A stretch of 64,000 nt of DNA from the NCBI RefSeq assembly GCF_041734735.1, contig NC_134884.1:25028749-25092748 (forward strand), read 5' to 3'. This stretch comes from Babylonia areolata. Its lineage: Eukaryota > Mollusca > Gastropoda > Neogastropoda > Buccinidae. Each line of letters starts with the position of its first letter. Positions within the stretch are counted from its first letter, which is position 1. The notes under the pieces are model-generated. The model was not told where the DNA came from. It was given only the letters and a program-made list of their open reading frames with translations, and searched no databases. Shown here piece after piece: positions 41,301 through 55,346 of the stretch. A program made the translations under genes and the position numbers.

Positions 41301-44300
41301 TGCTGTGAGGGCTGGTTGCATGGCACTCACCATGGATAGAAAGAGAGAGTGAGAGGGGAAGGGGGGGAGGAAAGAGTGCAAGTTTGTATGTGTGCATGTA
41401 TATGCATTGCTTTCAATACAACACATGTGCAGGTACCAGCAATAAGAAAACACTTCTTGTTCATGCTGAGAGGGCTGGGTTGCATGGTACTCTTCATGGA
41501 GTTTCTTCACCTTCTGAGACAATGAACGGCTCAAACCATGTGAAGACAAGTGACCTCATGTGTGAACGCTTGCTTTACGTTTAAGTGACCTCGCGTGTGA
41601 ACGCTTGCTTTACCTTTAAGTGACCTCATGTGTGAACGCTTGCTTTACCTTTAAGTGACCTTGTGTGTGAATGCTTGCTTTACCTTTAAGTGACCTCGTG
41701 TGTGAACGCTCGCTTTACCTTTAAGTGACCTCGCGTGTGAACGCTTGCTTTTCCTTTAAGTGACCTCATGTGTGAACGTTTGCTTTACCTTTAAGTGACC
41801 TTGTGTGTGAATGCTTGCTTTACCTTTAAGTGACCTCGCATGTGAATGCTTGCTTTACCTTTAAGTGACCTTGTGTGTGAACGCTTGCTTTACCTTTAAA
41901 TGACCTTGCGTGTGAACGCTTGCTTAACCTTTAAGTGACCTTGTGTGTGAATGCTTGCTTTACCTTTAAGTGACCTCACGTGTGAACGCTTGTTTTAACT
42001 TTAAGTGACCTCGCGTGTGAACACTTGCTTTACCTTGGACTGGCGGTGATGCACTTAACCAGGGCAGAGAGCAGGGTGGACAAGGACTCCGACGATTTCA
42101 GGTAACCGATCAGCCGCACCAAATCCTTCAGGCCACTGTAACCCAGTGCTGTGTCGTCACGCCTGGTTGTAACAGCCACAGGAAACACAGTCAGAGTCCA
42201 TTCAAGTTTTAATAAACCTTTGGGTTAAAACTTTTAAAAAAAAATTCCTTCAAGGACAATGCAATGCGGCAATAAACATTAAAACATCTGAGCACAAGAA
42301 GCAGAAGCTTATAAAGCATACTCCTGTAATTTGAAATTGTATATGCACAGAATTGGCTGTGACAAAGAAACATTTTTCACAATAATAATCGAACTGGAAG
42401 GGTCAAAACACACACACACACACAGAGGAAAAAAAAACTTGAATGCTACAAGACCATGAGAGGATTACATCATGTCCAACTGGTGAACAAATGCATACAG
42501 CAAAGTTAAAAATATCTGTCCAACAAACTTTTAAAACCACGCAAGTTTATCAGTGATAAAGTGTGATATGAAATCTAAAACATTTCTTATGACACAACAA
42601 GAAACAACAACAACAAAATCAAAGCCAAGACACACACGCACAAATCAGAAGGAGAGTAAAAAGACGGAGAGAGAAAGAGAACAAGAAAAAGACAGAGGGG
42701 GAACCCACAAAGTAAGGTTGCTGATCACATCGGAAAGCAGCCTTGCTACTTGTCCTATCTTGCTCTCCTCCTGAAACGTAACAGTGAAAGCAATATATAC
42801 AAGAGGGATGAGCGGGAACAACCCACTTACACAAAAAGAATCCACAACATACATGCTATTTACTAGACTGGCTGACTGACTATTAACAGTGACTGTTAAC
42901 TCTCTCCATACGAACGGCGAAAGAGACGACGTTAACAGCGTTTCACCCCAGTTACCATCATCAAAATATTGCAAGCGGAAAGCTCTTATACTGAAGAGGT
43001 GAATGTTAACAAAGAATACCACAATTCTGACGACGGAAGCTAAAGGTTGGGTCATTCAGACGCCCACCGGACATCCGAGGAGTCTGTGTAGAGTAGAAGA
43101 GAGGACTGGCCGTACTGAGTGAGTTAACACTGTTTCTGACAGGCTGCTAACACCATCACTGCTGACCTTTTCTTTTTTCCTTCTTGTTTTTTTCTTAATA
43201 CTTAAAAAAATTTCATACAATATAATAGTGTGGTCTTGTATTGTTGAAGCATGCTGGAGAACACCACTCACACTCTCTTATACCAAAGACTGTGTTCATT
43301 CTGTAATTTTTTTTTTTAACAATCTCGAGATCAGTTTTCCATCGAATGTCATTACACATACTGTGTGAGATCAGTTTTCCATCAAACGTCATTACACATA
43401 CTGTGTGAGATCAGTTTTCTATCAAACGTCATTACAAATACGATGCGAGATCAGTTTTCCATCAAACGTCATTACACATACTGTGCAAGAACAGTCTTCT
43501 GTCAAACGTTATTTCACATAATGTGTGAGATCAGTTTTCCATCAAACATCGTTACCATACTGTGCAAGAACAGTCTTCTGTCAAACGTCATTACACATAC
43601 TGTGTGAGATCAGTTTTCCGTCAAATGTCATTACACATACTGTGCAAGATCAGTTTTCCCGAAAACATCATTACACATACTATGCGAGATCAGTTTTCCA
43701 TCAAATGTCATTACACAAACGGTGCGAGATCAGTTTTCCGTCAAACGTCATTACACATACTGTGCAACATCAGTCTTCCGTCAAACGTTATTTCATATAC
43801 TATGTGAGATCAGTTTTCCGTCAAACGTCATTACACATATTATGCAAGATCAGTCTTCTGTCAAACGTTATTTCACATACTATGTGAGATCAGTCTTCCG
43901 TCAAACGTCATTTCACATACTGTGCAAGATCAGTCTTCCTTCAAATGTCATTACACATACTGTGTGAGATTTTTCCAAACGTCATTAAACATACTGTGTG
44001 AAATCAGTTTTCCAAAAGTCATTTCATATACTGTTCAAGATTAGTCTTCTGTCAAACGTTATTTCACATACTGTGTGAGATCAGTTTTCCGTCAAATGTC
44101 ATTTCACATACTGTGTGAGATCAGTTTTCCAAACGTCATTACACATACTGTGCAAGAACAGTCTTCTGTCAAACGTCATTACACATACTGTGTGAGATCA
44201 GTTTTCCATCAAACGTCATTACACATACTATGCGAAATCAGTTTTCTATCAAACGTCATTGCACATACTATGTGAGATCAGTTTTCCATCAAACGTCATT

Positions 44301-47300
44301 ACACATACTGTGCGAGATCAGTCTTCCATAAAATGTCATTACACATACTGTGTGAGATCAGTTTCTAAACGTCATTACACATACTGTGCAAGATCAGTCT
44401 TCTGTCAAACGTTATTTCACATACTGTGCAAGATCAGTTTTCCAAACATCATTACACATACTGTGCAAGAACAGTCTTCTGTCAAAAGTCATTACACATA
44501 CTGTGTGAGATGAGTCTTCTGTCAAAAGTCATTGCACATACTGTGTGAGATCAGTCTTCTGTCAAACGTCATTGCACATACTGTGTGAGATCAGTTTTCC
44601 AAACGTCATTACACATACTGTGCGAGATCAGTCTTCTGTCAAACGTCATTGCACATACTGTGTGAGATCAGTTTTCCAAACGTCATTACACATACTGTGC
44701 GAGATCAGTCTTCCGTCAAATGTCATTACACATACTGTGCGAGATCAGTCTTCTGTCAAATGTCATTACACATACTGTGCAGTGTTAAATCAGAATGAGG
44801 ACTGACCTGGGCCCAGTAGAGGGCAGCACACAGGTAAAAAATCTTGGCATCCAGGTTGGGGTACAGCCTGCGACTGTTGAAGGTCTCTTTGGGAAACAGA
44901 TCCTGCAAGCGACAGCAGCCAGTGATTGAAGTGAAGCTGTGCACAGCACACTGCCGTACACATCACAATGAAAACATACACAAGCACATGCCCAAACTCA
45001 TGCTTCTAAACATAATGTGTGCACGTGCCTACACACACATGGACACTTTATTTCAACACACAGACACAGATTCACATTACATGTCCACTCATATTTTAAA
45101 AGCACACACACACTCACACACACACACTTTATTTCAACACACACAGAGTCAAATGACATTACTGGGTTGATGCAGTCATTTCAGAGCAAACTTCTACACT
45201 TTTTCCATTACATGCACCAATACTTTACAACAATTTACACTCACATGTGGATAATCAACAGCTTCAAAATACACAATAAGAACAAGTAACACTATTAATA
45301 TCAACTGCTGTAAAATAATCAACAGCTTCAAAATATACAATGAGAACAAGTAACACTATTAATATCAACTGCTGTAAAGAGCAGCCTCTTTCTTGACATA
45401 AGTCTTCTGCTTGTGTGGTCACCCCCTAGCTTTCCATACAATGCCAAATAGTCATTTTTCTTTGGTGTCATGCTTATGGTCACCTTTTCTTTTATGTGTG
45501 CATGCAGTTTCAGACAGGAAACAGGCCACAGAAACAGAGACAGTGACAGACAGAACACAAGTGAAACACATATTCAGAGGGGATTAAGTCCAGTGCCTTC
45601 ACTAGCAGTGAACAACCATTACCCTCAAATCGCTGTCTTCCGCCATCATCGTTGCCTCATGCACCCAAACAAGCTCCTGGGAGAAGCTCATGTCGCTGTA
45701 CCAAGACTCTGTATCATACACCTCAATGACGTATTTCGTGGCCCCTGCAAACTCCGACCTCTCTGTAGTTACCACCTGAAAGTCCAAACAGACAGGAGTT
45801 ACCAGCAACGTATCACTTCGTCAGCTTGCTTCATATTATGGTCATCATGAACAGCCCACTAGGACTGTGATTTTTTCTCACATGTCCACTAAACCTTGAG
45901 TGGTGGTCTGGAAGCTAGTCTTTTTCAGAAAAGATGTGAAACAAGAGGATCCCTGTGCAACATGTACAATAGCATGCAGAAATACTCACTGCAACAAAAG
46001 GGTTGTCTGTGGGGAAAACAAAATTCTGTAGAAAAATACAGTCTGACAGTGAAAAAAAAACCAAACAAACTTGCAGACAGAAAAAAGGAAAGAAAAAAAT
46101 ATGGTGGGTCTTGCATTGTGGTGACACACCTTCCATGGGGAGAGCAGCCAGAATTCTACAAACAGAAATCTGTCGTGACAAAAAGTTATACAATACAACA
46201 CAGACTGTCAGTGAACAGGACAGGCTTCACATGGTGGTCGTGTCTGTGCATGAATCTTCCCAAATCTTTTGTCCTTGTAACTATCTCACTTTTTTATTTT
46301 TAATCCACTTTACCTTTGCACACAGGCTTTTCTTGTCTCCAATGACAGTGTTGGCCAAATCCCAGAGAAGATCTGCACTGCTGTCAGTCCATTCTTCACC
46401 TAGAAAAAAAACACCCAAAACATTTAAATGCTACGAAAAAAAATAATAAAATACATGAAACTATGTTTCACACATACCAACCATTTTCTAATACAAAATA
46501 AAACTCTAAGAATGATAACACCCCACAGACTGTAAGAGGGATTCAAACATTGCCCTTGTCCAGTTTGATCTGATCATACACCTTTCCCCACCATCACCAT
46601 CCATTTCCTGTAGTACCCTACTTATTATTATTATTATTATTATCATTATCATATTATTATTATCTTTTCTTTAAAAAAAAAATATATATATATATATAGA
46701 TAAATAGATAGATTATTCTTTTCTTTTTTTTAGATATTTATTTACCTCTTCTTTTTTTTCTTTCTTTTTTTTCTCAAGGTCTGAATAAGCGCGTTAGGTT
46801 ACGCTGCTGGTCAGGCATCTGCTTGACAGATGTGGTGTAGCGTATATGGATTTGTCCGAACGCAGTGACGCCTCCTTGAGCTACTGATACCGATACTGAT
46901 TTCATGACCTCAAATAACACCGTACACATGCTTTATTCTGTTTTCATTGTGAGCAGGGCCTCACAAACACAGACATACTTGTATTTGACATTACACAGGA
47001 TTTTTACTCTGCTGCAGCACAAGACACATGCATCTCTCTCCAACCCCAAAGACTGCTAGGTTTTAGGAAAACTGAACAGGTGCGGTGGCTGAAGGGTCAG
47101 AGCACTCAATTTTCACCTGAGTTCCATCCCTGGTTTTGGCACAACTTGTCTCTTAAAGGGGGAGATTTTTCCAACCTCCCCGGTCAACATATGTGCAGAA
47201 CTGCAAATGCGTGAAACCCCTTCATGTGTATACGTATCAAAAGATCAAATACCCACATCCTGTCATTCATGTCAGTAACTGGTGGTGTATGGAAACAAGA

Positions 47301-50300
47301 ACATACCCAACACATACACCCCACAAAAACAGAGTATGGCTGTCTACATGGTGGGGTAAAAACAGTCATACATGCATGTAAGAGCCCATTTGTACAAGTG
47401 AATGTGAAAGTTGCAGCCCCACATATGCAGAAGAAGGAGGAGGAGGAAAAAATGGGTCATACAAATCATAATCTGCAGTCTGAACACTCCCAACTTACCC
47501 ACAGGTCCCACAGGACGGATGTGAGCCAAGCCACACTCTATGGCCTGGGCTGGCAGCTTGCAGAACTGGTCTGGGATGGGACAGAGGTCAGCCTCCCCAA
47601 CCACATTCCTCTCCCCGTGGTCCACGAAGAACACTCGCCAGCCCTCCGCCTCCTTGCCCACTATCTGGGCACGGTACCACCTAGTGACATCCACTACTGT
47701 TTCATACACTGCCCGTCTGGTGACCCCAATCATTCACTGTCATAATAAACTCACGCATTATATTCTTAATACTGTGTACTCCCCCATCAAACCAGCCCTA
47801 TAACATCAGACAGTGATGTCAAACACCAAAAAAATGAGCACATCATCAAAAACAGGCTCAATCTCCTTGAAAACACTGAGGACAAAGTAGAGGCTATAGC
47901 CATCAAGCTAAAAGCAGCATGAGAATATAACTGTTTGAGATGGCAAAACTTAATGTGCCCTCTGGAGTATGGAAATATCCATACATGAAGCTACTGAGTG
48001 TTTCAGATAAATCGGTACTCAGGGTACAAAGCGTTAATCATGCAACAACATACTTTTCCATAACATCACCACTTTGACGTGGTTGAGGGGTTTGAGTGCC
48101 TCAGTGACCCAGAGAGCTGTGTAGGCAGGAGTCTTGCGCTCCTTGCAGGGTCACCAAGAACCAGACAGGTCAAAGGTTAGAGGACAAAGAGTGATCAACT
48201 AGCCCCCTCTGGGTTTAGACTTTAGGTAAAGGGCCAAATGGCTTGGGCTAACAAAAAACTCCTACTGGCTGGCAATTACATGCACTTACACCTCAGGCCA
48301 AGTACCCCCCAGCCCCCCTTTTTACTCCTGTTCGCTCTCAATTATTTTTATTATCCATTTAGCATTTGAAAACACTGCTGGAATTTTGCTACTTCAATGC
48401 AGCATCTTCATTGTGAGCATAGCAGCACAGCATTTTGAAGTTTGGTGCAGCATGCCTGCAAAAAAAAATGTAGAAGTTGGCAGGTTCTCTGCTGGAAGAA
48501 AAAAAACACCCAACAACACACTTGTCAGATCCTACTAGAGAAATCTCCTAGGCATATCCTGTGCATACCCCATACCTTCCATCTGCAGCAAACTTGGCCA
48601 CGCAAACACAGCCCTGCTCAAGATCATCACTCTGGAGCTTCATATCCTTTGGCAACAATGATGCAACAGAGCTTCTACAACTTGTAGCAGCAGCTGCTCC
48701 TGCTGTTCCTGCAGTTTTTTCTGTCCCTTCCATCTCCAAACCAGTGGTGGAGCCTGTCTTGGTGACGTCCACTGGCGAGCCTTCTTCAGGTGGCTTTGTG
48801 GACGAGCTGTGTGGGGGTGAGGTAGGGGCAGCAGGCGAGGAGGGAGGTGAGGTGGAGTTGACCTGACCATCTGGAGTCGTCTGTTGTGGAAACAGCTTGC
48901 TCATGTATTTCTGTAGGTCCTGCTGCATGTTCTCCAGCCTGCAACAGCCAGTGTCCATGGTAAGAGTGGGGTTTATCTATCTATCTACCCTCTATCCATC
49001 TATTCATTTATCAAATTGGGCTTAATGTAAAGTAATAAAAATAATGGATTTTTCTCCTCACATCTAAGCACTAGGTGTGATTATATATATCAATATCTAT
49101 CTATATATCTATATATATATACATATATATATATATATCAGCTCACTCTAAATTCTGGGATTTCTTTCAAAACAACACATGGCTGTGCACTGAAGTTAAC
49201 TATCTCTTTAAAATTCTATTCAACTTGTGTCTGACATGCTGATTCAACAATGCAGAGCTGACGAAACAAAAAATGAAGCGCAAGCTAGATCACAGAAGAG
49301 ACAAAAAAAAACAATAACAAAAGCAACAGGCAAGAATGACACACAACCCCCACATAACAAAAGCAAAACCAGCAAACGCCACACAAGTTTCGCAGCAAAA
49401 GACACAAAAGCAAACACTCCACAACAGTCACACAACAATAAAAAAAAAAAAAAAGAACAAATGGTATCCATGCGTCATATAACAATAAAGTCCAGCCAAT
49501 AACTACTCAACCACAGTTTTTCTTTGCTTTCCTACATGCCAGAGGGGGGATACTGAAAAATAAGTAATGACGACTCACTGTTTCTCTGGGGGAGACGCTC
49601 ACTCAGTCTGGCTCCGTGACTAAGCCATTATTGTTGTTAGTAGGGGGCTTAGTAGGTGGTATCCAAGGTACGTTAAATCAGAACAGTTATTACTGAACAC
49701 CACCAAAGTGACTCAGCAGCAGTGCAGGGTCTCCTCTGGTGTGTGGCCTCCAAGCAACCTAACATGGAGTGATGGCCTAGAGGTAACGCGTCCACCTAAG
49801 AAGCGAGAGAATCTGAGTGCGCTGGTTCGAATCACAGCTCAGCCGCCGCTATTTTCTCCCCCTCCACTAGACCTTGAGTGGTGGTCTGGACGCTAGTCAT
49901 TCGGATGAGACGATAAATCGAGGTCCTGTGTGCAGCATGCACTTAGTGCATGTAACAGAACACATGGCAACAAAAGGGTTGGCCCTGGCAAAATTCTGTA
50001 GAAAAATCCACTTCGATAGGAAAAGCAAATAAAAGTTAAAACTGCAAGCTGGAAAAAAACCACAAAAAAATGGGTGGCGCTCTCAGTGTAGCGACACGCT
50101 CTCCCTGGGGAGAGCAGCCTGAATTTCACACAGAAAAATCTATTGTGACCAAAAAATCAAAAAAAACAAAAAAACCCAACCCATTGATGGTTTTCCCTGT
50201 GGACTGCCGGCGCTGGGACTGAGACAGACGAACCCAGGTGTGGCTGTGTATAGGGTGCTCGGAATGAGCGGTGTGGGAGTAATGCCACTGCAACGGTGCA

Positions 50301-53300
50301 GATGATGGGGCAAAACAAAAAACAAAAAACAACAACAACAAAAGAAAAAAGAAAACAACTCACTGTTTGTGGCTGCTGGTTTTCTGGATGAAGAAATGGT
50401 GAGGGTCATCCACAGCAGAGATGTACACAGAGTGGTACTCTTCGTCGCTCCTCAGTGTTTCCGTCACAATCTCCTTCCGGCTTGAGGAACAAGTTACACA
50501 GTAGATTACAGGAGTTCCTTAGTTTTTTTGTCTTTTTTTTTTTTTGCAAGAGAGACTAAGAAAACTGGGTGTAAGAGTTTCATAGTATTTCACAAAGAAA
50601 TAGGGAACATTAACTCTTAGCCTGGTCATGCTCTCTGCTCACTGTGACTGGTGTGAATTATAAATAAATAAATAAATAAATCAGCAAAAAAAGCACACGT
50701 ACACAAAAACAGAAAAACTTCAAGACAACAATCATGTTTTGTATGTAACACACAAACACTTTTTTTTCAAACTCTTTTTTAACAAACATTATTTGATTAG
50801 TACCTGATCCCCATTTTTCCCACATTCATAGACATACACAATTAACATTGCCTCCACCTCCTCTCAGTAATAAGTCTTCTTCATCAATAATATCTTCATC
50901 ACCATTATTTTCATCACATACTGTTTCCTATGTCACCTCACCGAGCATGAACTAATGATCCACATCCATTTTGGTTTGCTGTAATGGCATGGCAAACAGC
51001 ATTAGTAGAGTTAAAAACAACAACAAAAAAACACACACACACAAAATGCAAGAGGAAAAATGTCACGTTTCAAACACATTCACTGACAACAGACCATACA
51101 TTTTTCCAGTGAGAGAGAGCCTAAATGGAAGCTACTCATACATTTTCATGTTGGTCTCTTTCAAGTATCTGGAATAAAACCAAAAAGTGTTGGTTCTGGG
51201 CGTACCGTGCCAGCTGAGCAGAGAGGATACACGCTGTAACACCCAAAGTACACATTAAAAGGATTAACCCCATGACTGCTACTGATGAGTTTGCTCGTCA
51301 GTGAAGGTCTGTCACCTCAACGAAGTAAGATGCTTACAGGTCAAGATGGCAGTCACTATTCTCTGTCCGGACTTCTACCTCTTGAGACTGTATTTACGTG
51401 GGTTCTTTTTCCGGAAAAATCAACGACACCACTGGTAAGTGCATAAAAAGTAGTGCATGCACTTCAAACAGATGTCACCTCACCTTGAATCAACAGTCAA
51501 GGGTTAAAGCGACAGTGACAGAAGAAGGGAGACAGACAGACCTGAAGATGGCAGAGGGTGGATAAACAATGAAATGAAAGAAACAGAAAAACAAACAACA
51601 ACAGCTAAGAAAGACTGAATGTGGGACAACAACAGGGAGCAAGAGATAGACTGAGAAAACAAACAGTGAGAGAACATGGCAAGTACAGAGAGAAGCAATT
51701 CAACTGATTATGAACTGAAGGAGAAAAAAAGGGCATCACACACACACACACACACACACACAAAGAGGCAGAGAGAAAACACAAGAGAGAGAAAGACAAG
51801 AGAAAACATGGTACATACTTCTGCAGATTGAAGTATTTCTTGTACAGCTTCTTCTCAATGGGGATTTTCCCTTGACATGCTTTGTACAGATTCTTCACAT
51901 GCTGCACACAAAGTTTCAAGTTTTAAGTTTTAATTATCCTTTCACTCCTATTGGAGTATGAAGGATTACTTTCCATCTGGTGTCCAGCAATCCTCTTTCT
52001 CATATCCAGCACTCCTCTTTCCATCTGGTGTCCAGTAATCCTCTTTCTCATATCCAGCACACCTCTTTCCATCTGGTGTCCAGCAATCCTCTTTCTCATA
52101 TCCAGCACTCCTCTTTCCATCTGGTGTCCAGTAAAGGGGGACTCTTGGGGGTGCATCTGGTAGCATTATTGGGACGTGTCCTATCCAATGCCATCTTCTT
52201 CACTTTATCTCAAGACTCCCCCAACTCCTCCTAAAACCAGCAAAAAAATGTCCCAGAACACCCCTCGCCCCCCAAAACATTTCATTCTTACCCCAGTTCT
52301 TACAAACGTTGTTGTGCTGCTGTTTATGTGTATAAAGGTTAATGTTTGTATTGTATGGTATGGTATGGTATGGTATTATATGGTATTGCATTGCATTGCA
52401 TTGTATTGTATTGTATTGTATTGTACTGTACTGTATTATACTGTATAGGGCCAAGCACTCTGCTTGTATCATAGGCTGACACGAGCTTGCAGCTGGGCCA
52501 ACAGCAAAGTGAGAGCTGTATGATAAATGGTTTCTCCACTGTAACAGGAAGTCATTTACGGCTTATTCTTTGTGCAGGACTGTTACTTTCAAACCAGGAT
52601 GCAAGATTGTACTGGTTCTTAGTGCTGCAGCTTTGGGTTAGTTGACTTTTAGAAACCATACCAACATCGACTGTCCTAAAACCCTCTTGGCCTGATAGAG
52701 TCAGGATGTAACTTTGGCAAGACACTCTCCACAATAATTCTAGCCCAGATAGTCGGACAGCAGCTGCTTCCTCTCCTGTTCTGATGATCATAGTCGGACA
52801 CCACTGACAGTGTATTGTATTGCACTGCATTGTACTGCACTGCAAAGTATTGAATCGTAATGCATTGCACTGTATTATGAAAAAAAGATTTATTTAAACC
52901 AACCACTGTGTGCAGACACTCACATCAGGGTTGTCATGGGCTAACCCATGTCGCAAGAGGTCAGGGCGGACAATCATGGAGATGATGCTGGTCTTGACGT
53001 TCTCCAGCCTGGTCTGCTCCGCCAGTGGGTCCAGCCACAGGGTGTTGTTCATCCTGCACCAGGCAGCAAGGCCAGCATTTCATGTCGTCGTCAGCAGAAA
53101 AAGATGGAAGCATGTGTGAATGCATGTGCGCACACACACACACACACATGTATGTTCAGAGGCAAAATAAGAAATAAAAAATGGTCAAACACTCAAAATC
53201 ATTTTCTGACTAAAATTTATCTTCATTCTGAAACAGGCAGCACAGCCAACATGGTGGGCATGTTAAAAACAAGATTTAAGATTAAAGGTTGAAGATCACA

Positions 53301-53726
53301 TCGCCTTTCATTGCCATCTGGGCAGTGAATTCATATTCACTGTGTCTAGGGCTTGGCATAGGATGGAGGGGTCCTATCCTCTTCTTCCAACATTTTAATC
53401 TTCCCCATCAGAAGTCAGGAACCATCCATTCACACCTGGGGGAAGTGAGGAAAATCAAAGTAAAGTGCCATACAGGGCCTAAATCCCTGATCACTGCATC
53501 AGCAGTCTGATGAATAAGTGATTCTGCCATGGCACCTTTAGTTTCATCTTGCCACCAGGAAAAAAAAGATGTAAGCATGTGTCCAACATTGCTGGCTTGG
53601 TGTGTGTGTGTGTGTGTGTGTGTGTGTAGGGGGGCGGGCGAGGAAGTGTGGGGGGTATGTGTGTGTGTGTGTGTGTGTGTATTATGTGTATGTGTGCAAC
53701 TGTGTCTTGTTTGTGTGTGTTTTGTA

Positions 53727-53763
<37 letters not shown>

Positions 53764-55301
53764 TGTGTGTGTGTTATGTGTATCTGTCTGTGCCAGGTGC
53801 ATACTGCATGTATGTGTGTGTGTGTGCATGCGTGCGTGTGCGTGTGTGCCTGCGCATGTGTGTGTGTGTGAGTGAGTCTGTGAGTGTGTGTGCAATCGCA
53901 TGTGTGGGTGAGAGAATGAGCAAGACTGAGAGAAAGAAGAGCGAGAAACACAAGGAAACAGAAACAGAGAAATACTTCTTCTTCTTCTTCTGCGTTCGAT
54001 GTTTTGGCTGCGTCAGACGGTCACCCCTGTCGCCACGATGTAACCCACGGTCTATTCTTTGTGCAGGACTAATTCATTAGACTGCTGATGCAGTGATCAG
54101 GGATTTAGGCCCTGTATGGCACTTTACTTTCATTTTCCTCACTTCCCCCAGGTGTGAATGGATGGGTTCCTGACTTCTGATGGGGAAGATTAAAATGTTG
54201 GAAGAGAAATACAAAGAGTTGGAGAAACAGGAGGGTGAGAAGGGAGCGGAATGGACAGAGAGGAGACAGAATAAAAGAGAGGAGAGGAGGAGTCAATATG
54301 AGAGAAGAATGTCAACCACAGCTTAAGAACCCCGCTGAAATCAGAAATGAAACCTGGTACTTTTTAAATGTTTGGTGTGTATGCGTCTTAAATAAAAACA
54401 ATACAACAAGAGCATGAGGTTGAAGACAAAAATTAAAAACAGAAAATTATGTGTGTAAGTTGTTCAGTCAGGTAAAATTTCAGTCCTGCTTCAACATGAT
54501 AAGGAAAATTAATGCATGCGCACACACACACACACACACACACACACCTACACACTTAAGCACACACGTGCATGCGCATGTACACATACATTATCATCAT
54601 CAATATGACCAAAGGGTTTGGTTAGGCAGAATTGCCACCGCAGTTTTTTCAGTGACAAAACAAAGTTCAAAGTGGCAGCTGGAAACAGAATTACCAGAAG
54701 ACAATACAGTCACAAATGCATTCTGGGACATGCAATTGTGAAAGTAGTATACCAAATATTTGGCAGTCAATCTCCCAGTTTATCTCGGTCAATGTGGTAG
54801 GCACAGGGTTAACTCACTCAGTACGGCCAGTCCTCTCTTCTCCTCTACACAGACCCCTCGGATGTCCAGTGGGTGTCTGAATGACCCAACCTTTAGCTTC
54901 CGTTATCACAATTGTGGTATTCTTTGTCAACATTCACCTCTTCAGCATAAGAGCCTTCCGCTTGCAATATTTTGATGACGGTAACTGGGGTGAAACGCTG
55001 TTAACGTTGTCTCTTTCGCCGTTCGTATGGAGAGAGTTAAACAAACATTAAAAATATAGTTTTAATATTTATACAGTTTAATCAGGAAAAAAAAAAGAGG
55101 ACAGAGTGCAGCTGGCACTAACCTCAGTATCACGTTCCCGATCAGGTCTTTGTCTTTCAGCAGCCTCTTCACATAATCTCTGGACTGTGAGACAAAACAT
55201 ACACATGACTGTAGGTGGGGAACACACAAGAACATACAGACACACATGTACAAACACATACACACACTCTATACATATAAGAGAGAGAGAGAGAGAGAGA
55301 G

Positions 55302-55346
<45 letters not shown>

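Noticed and set aside
43325-44785. CRISPR-like array
   Set aside because: Whole units, not just repeats, are similar to each other; there are no unique spacers, and the setting is eukaryotic intron.
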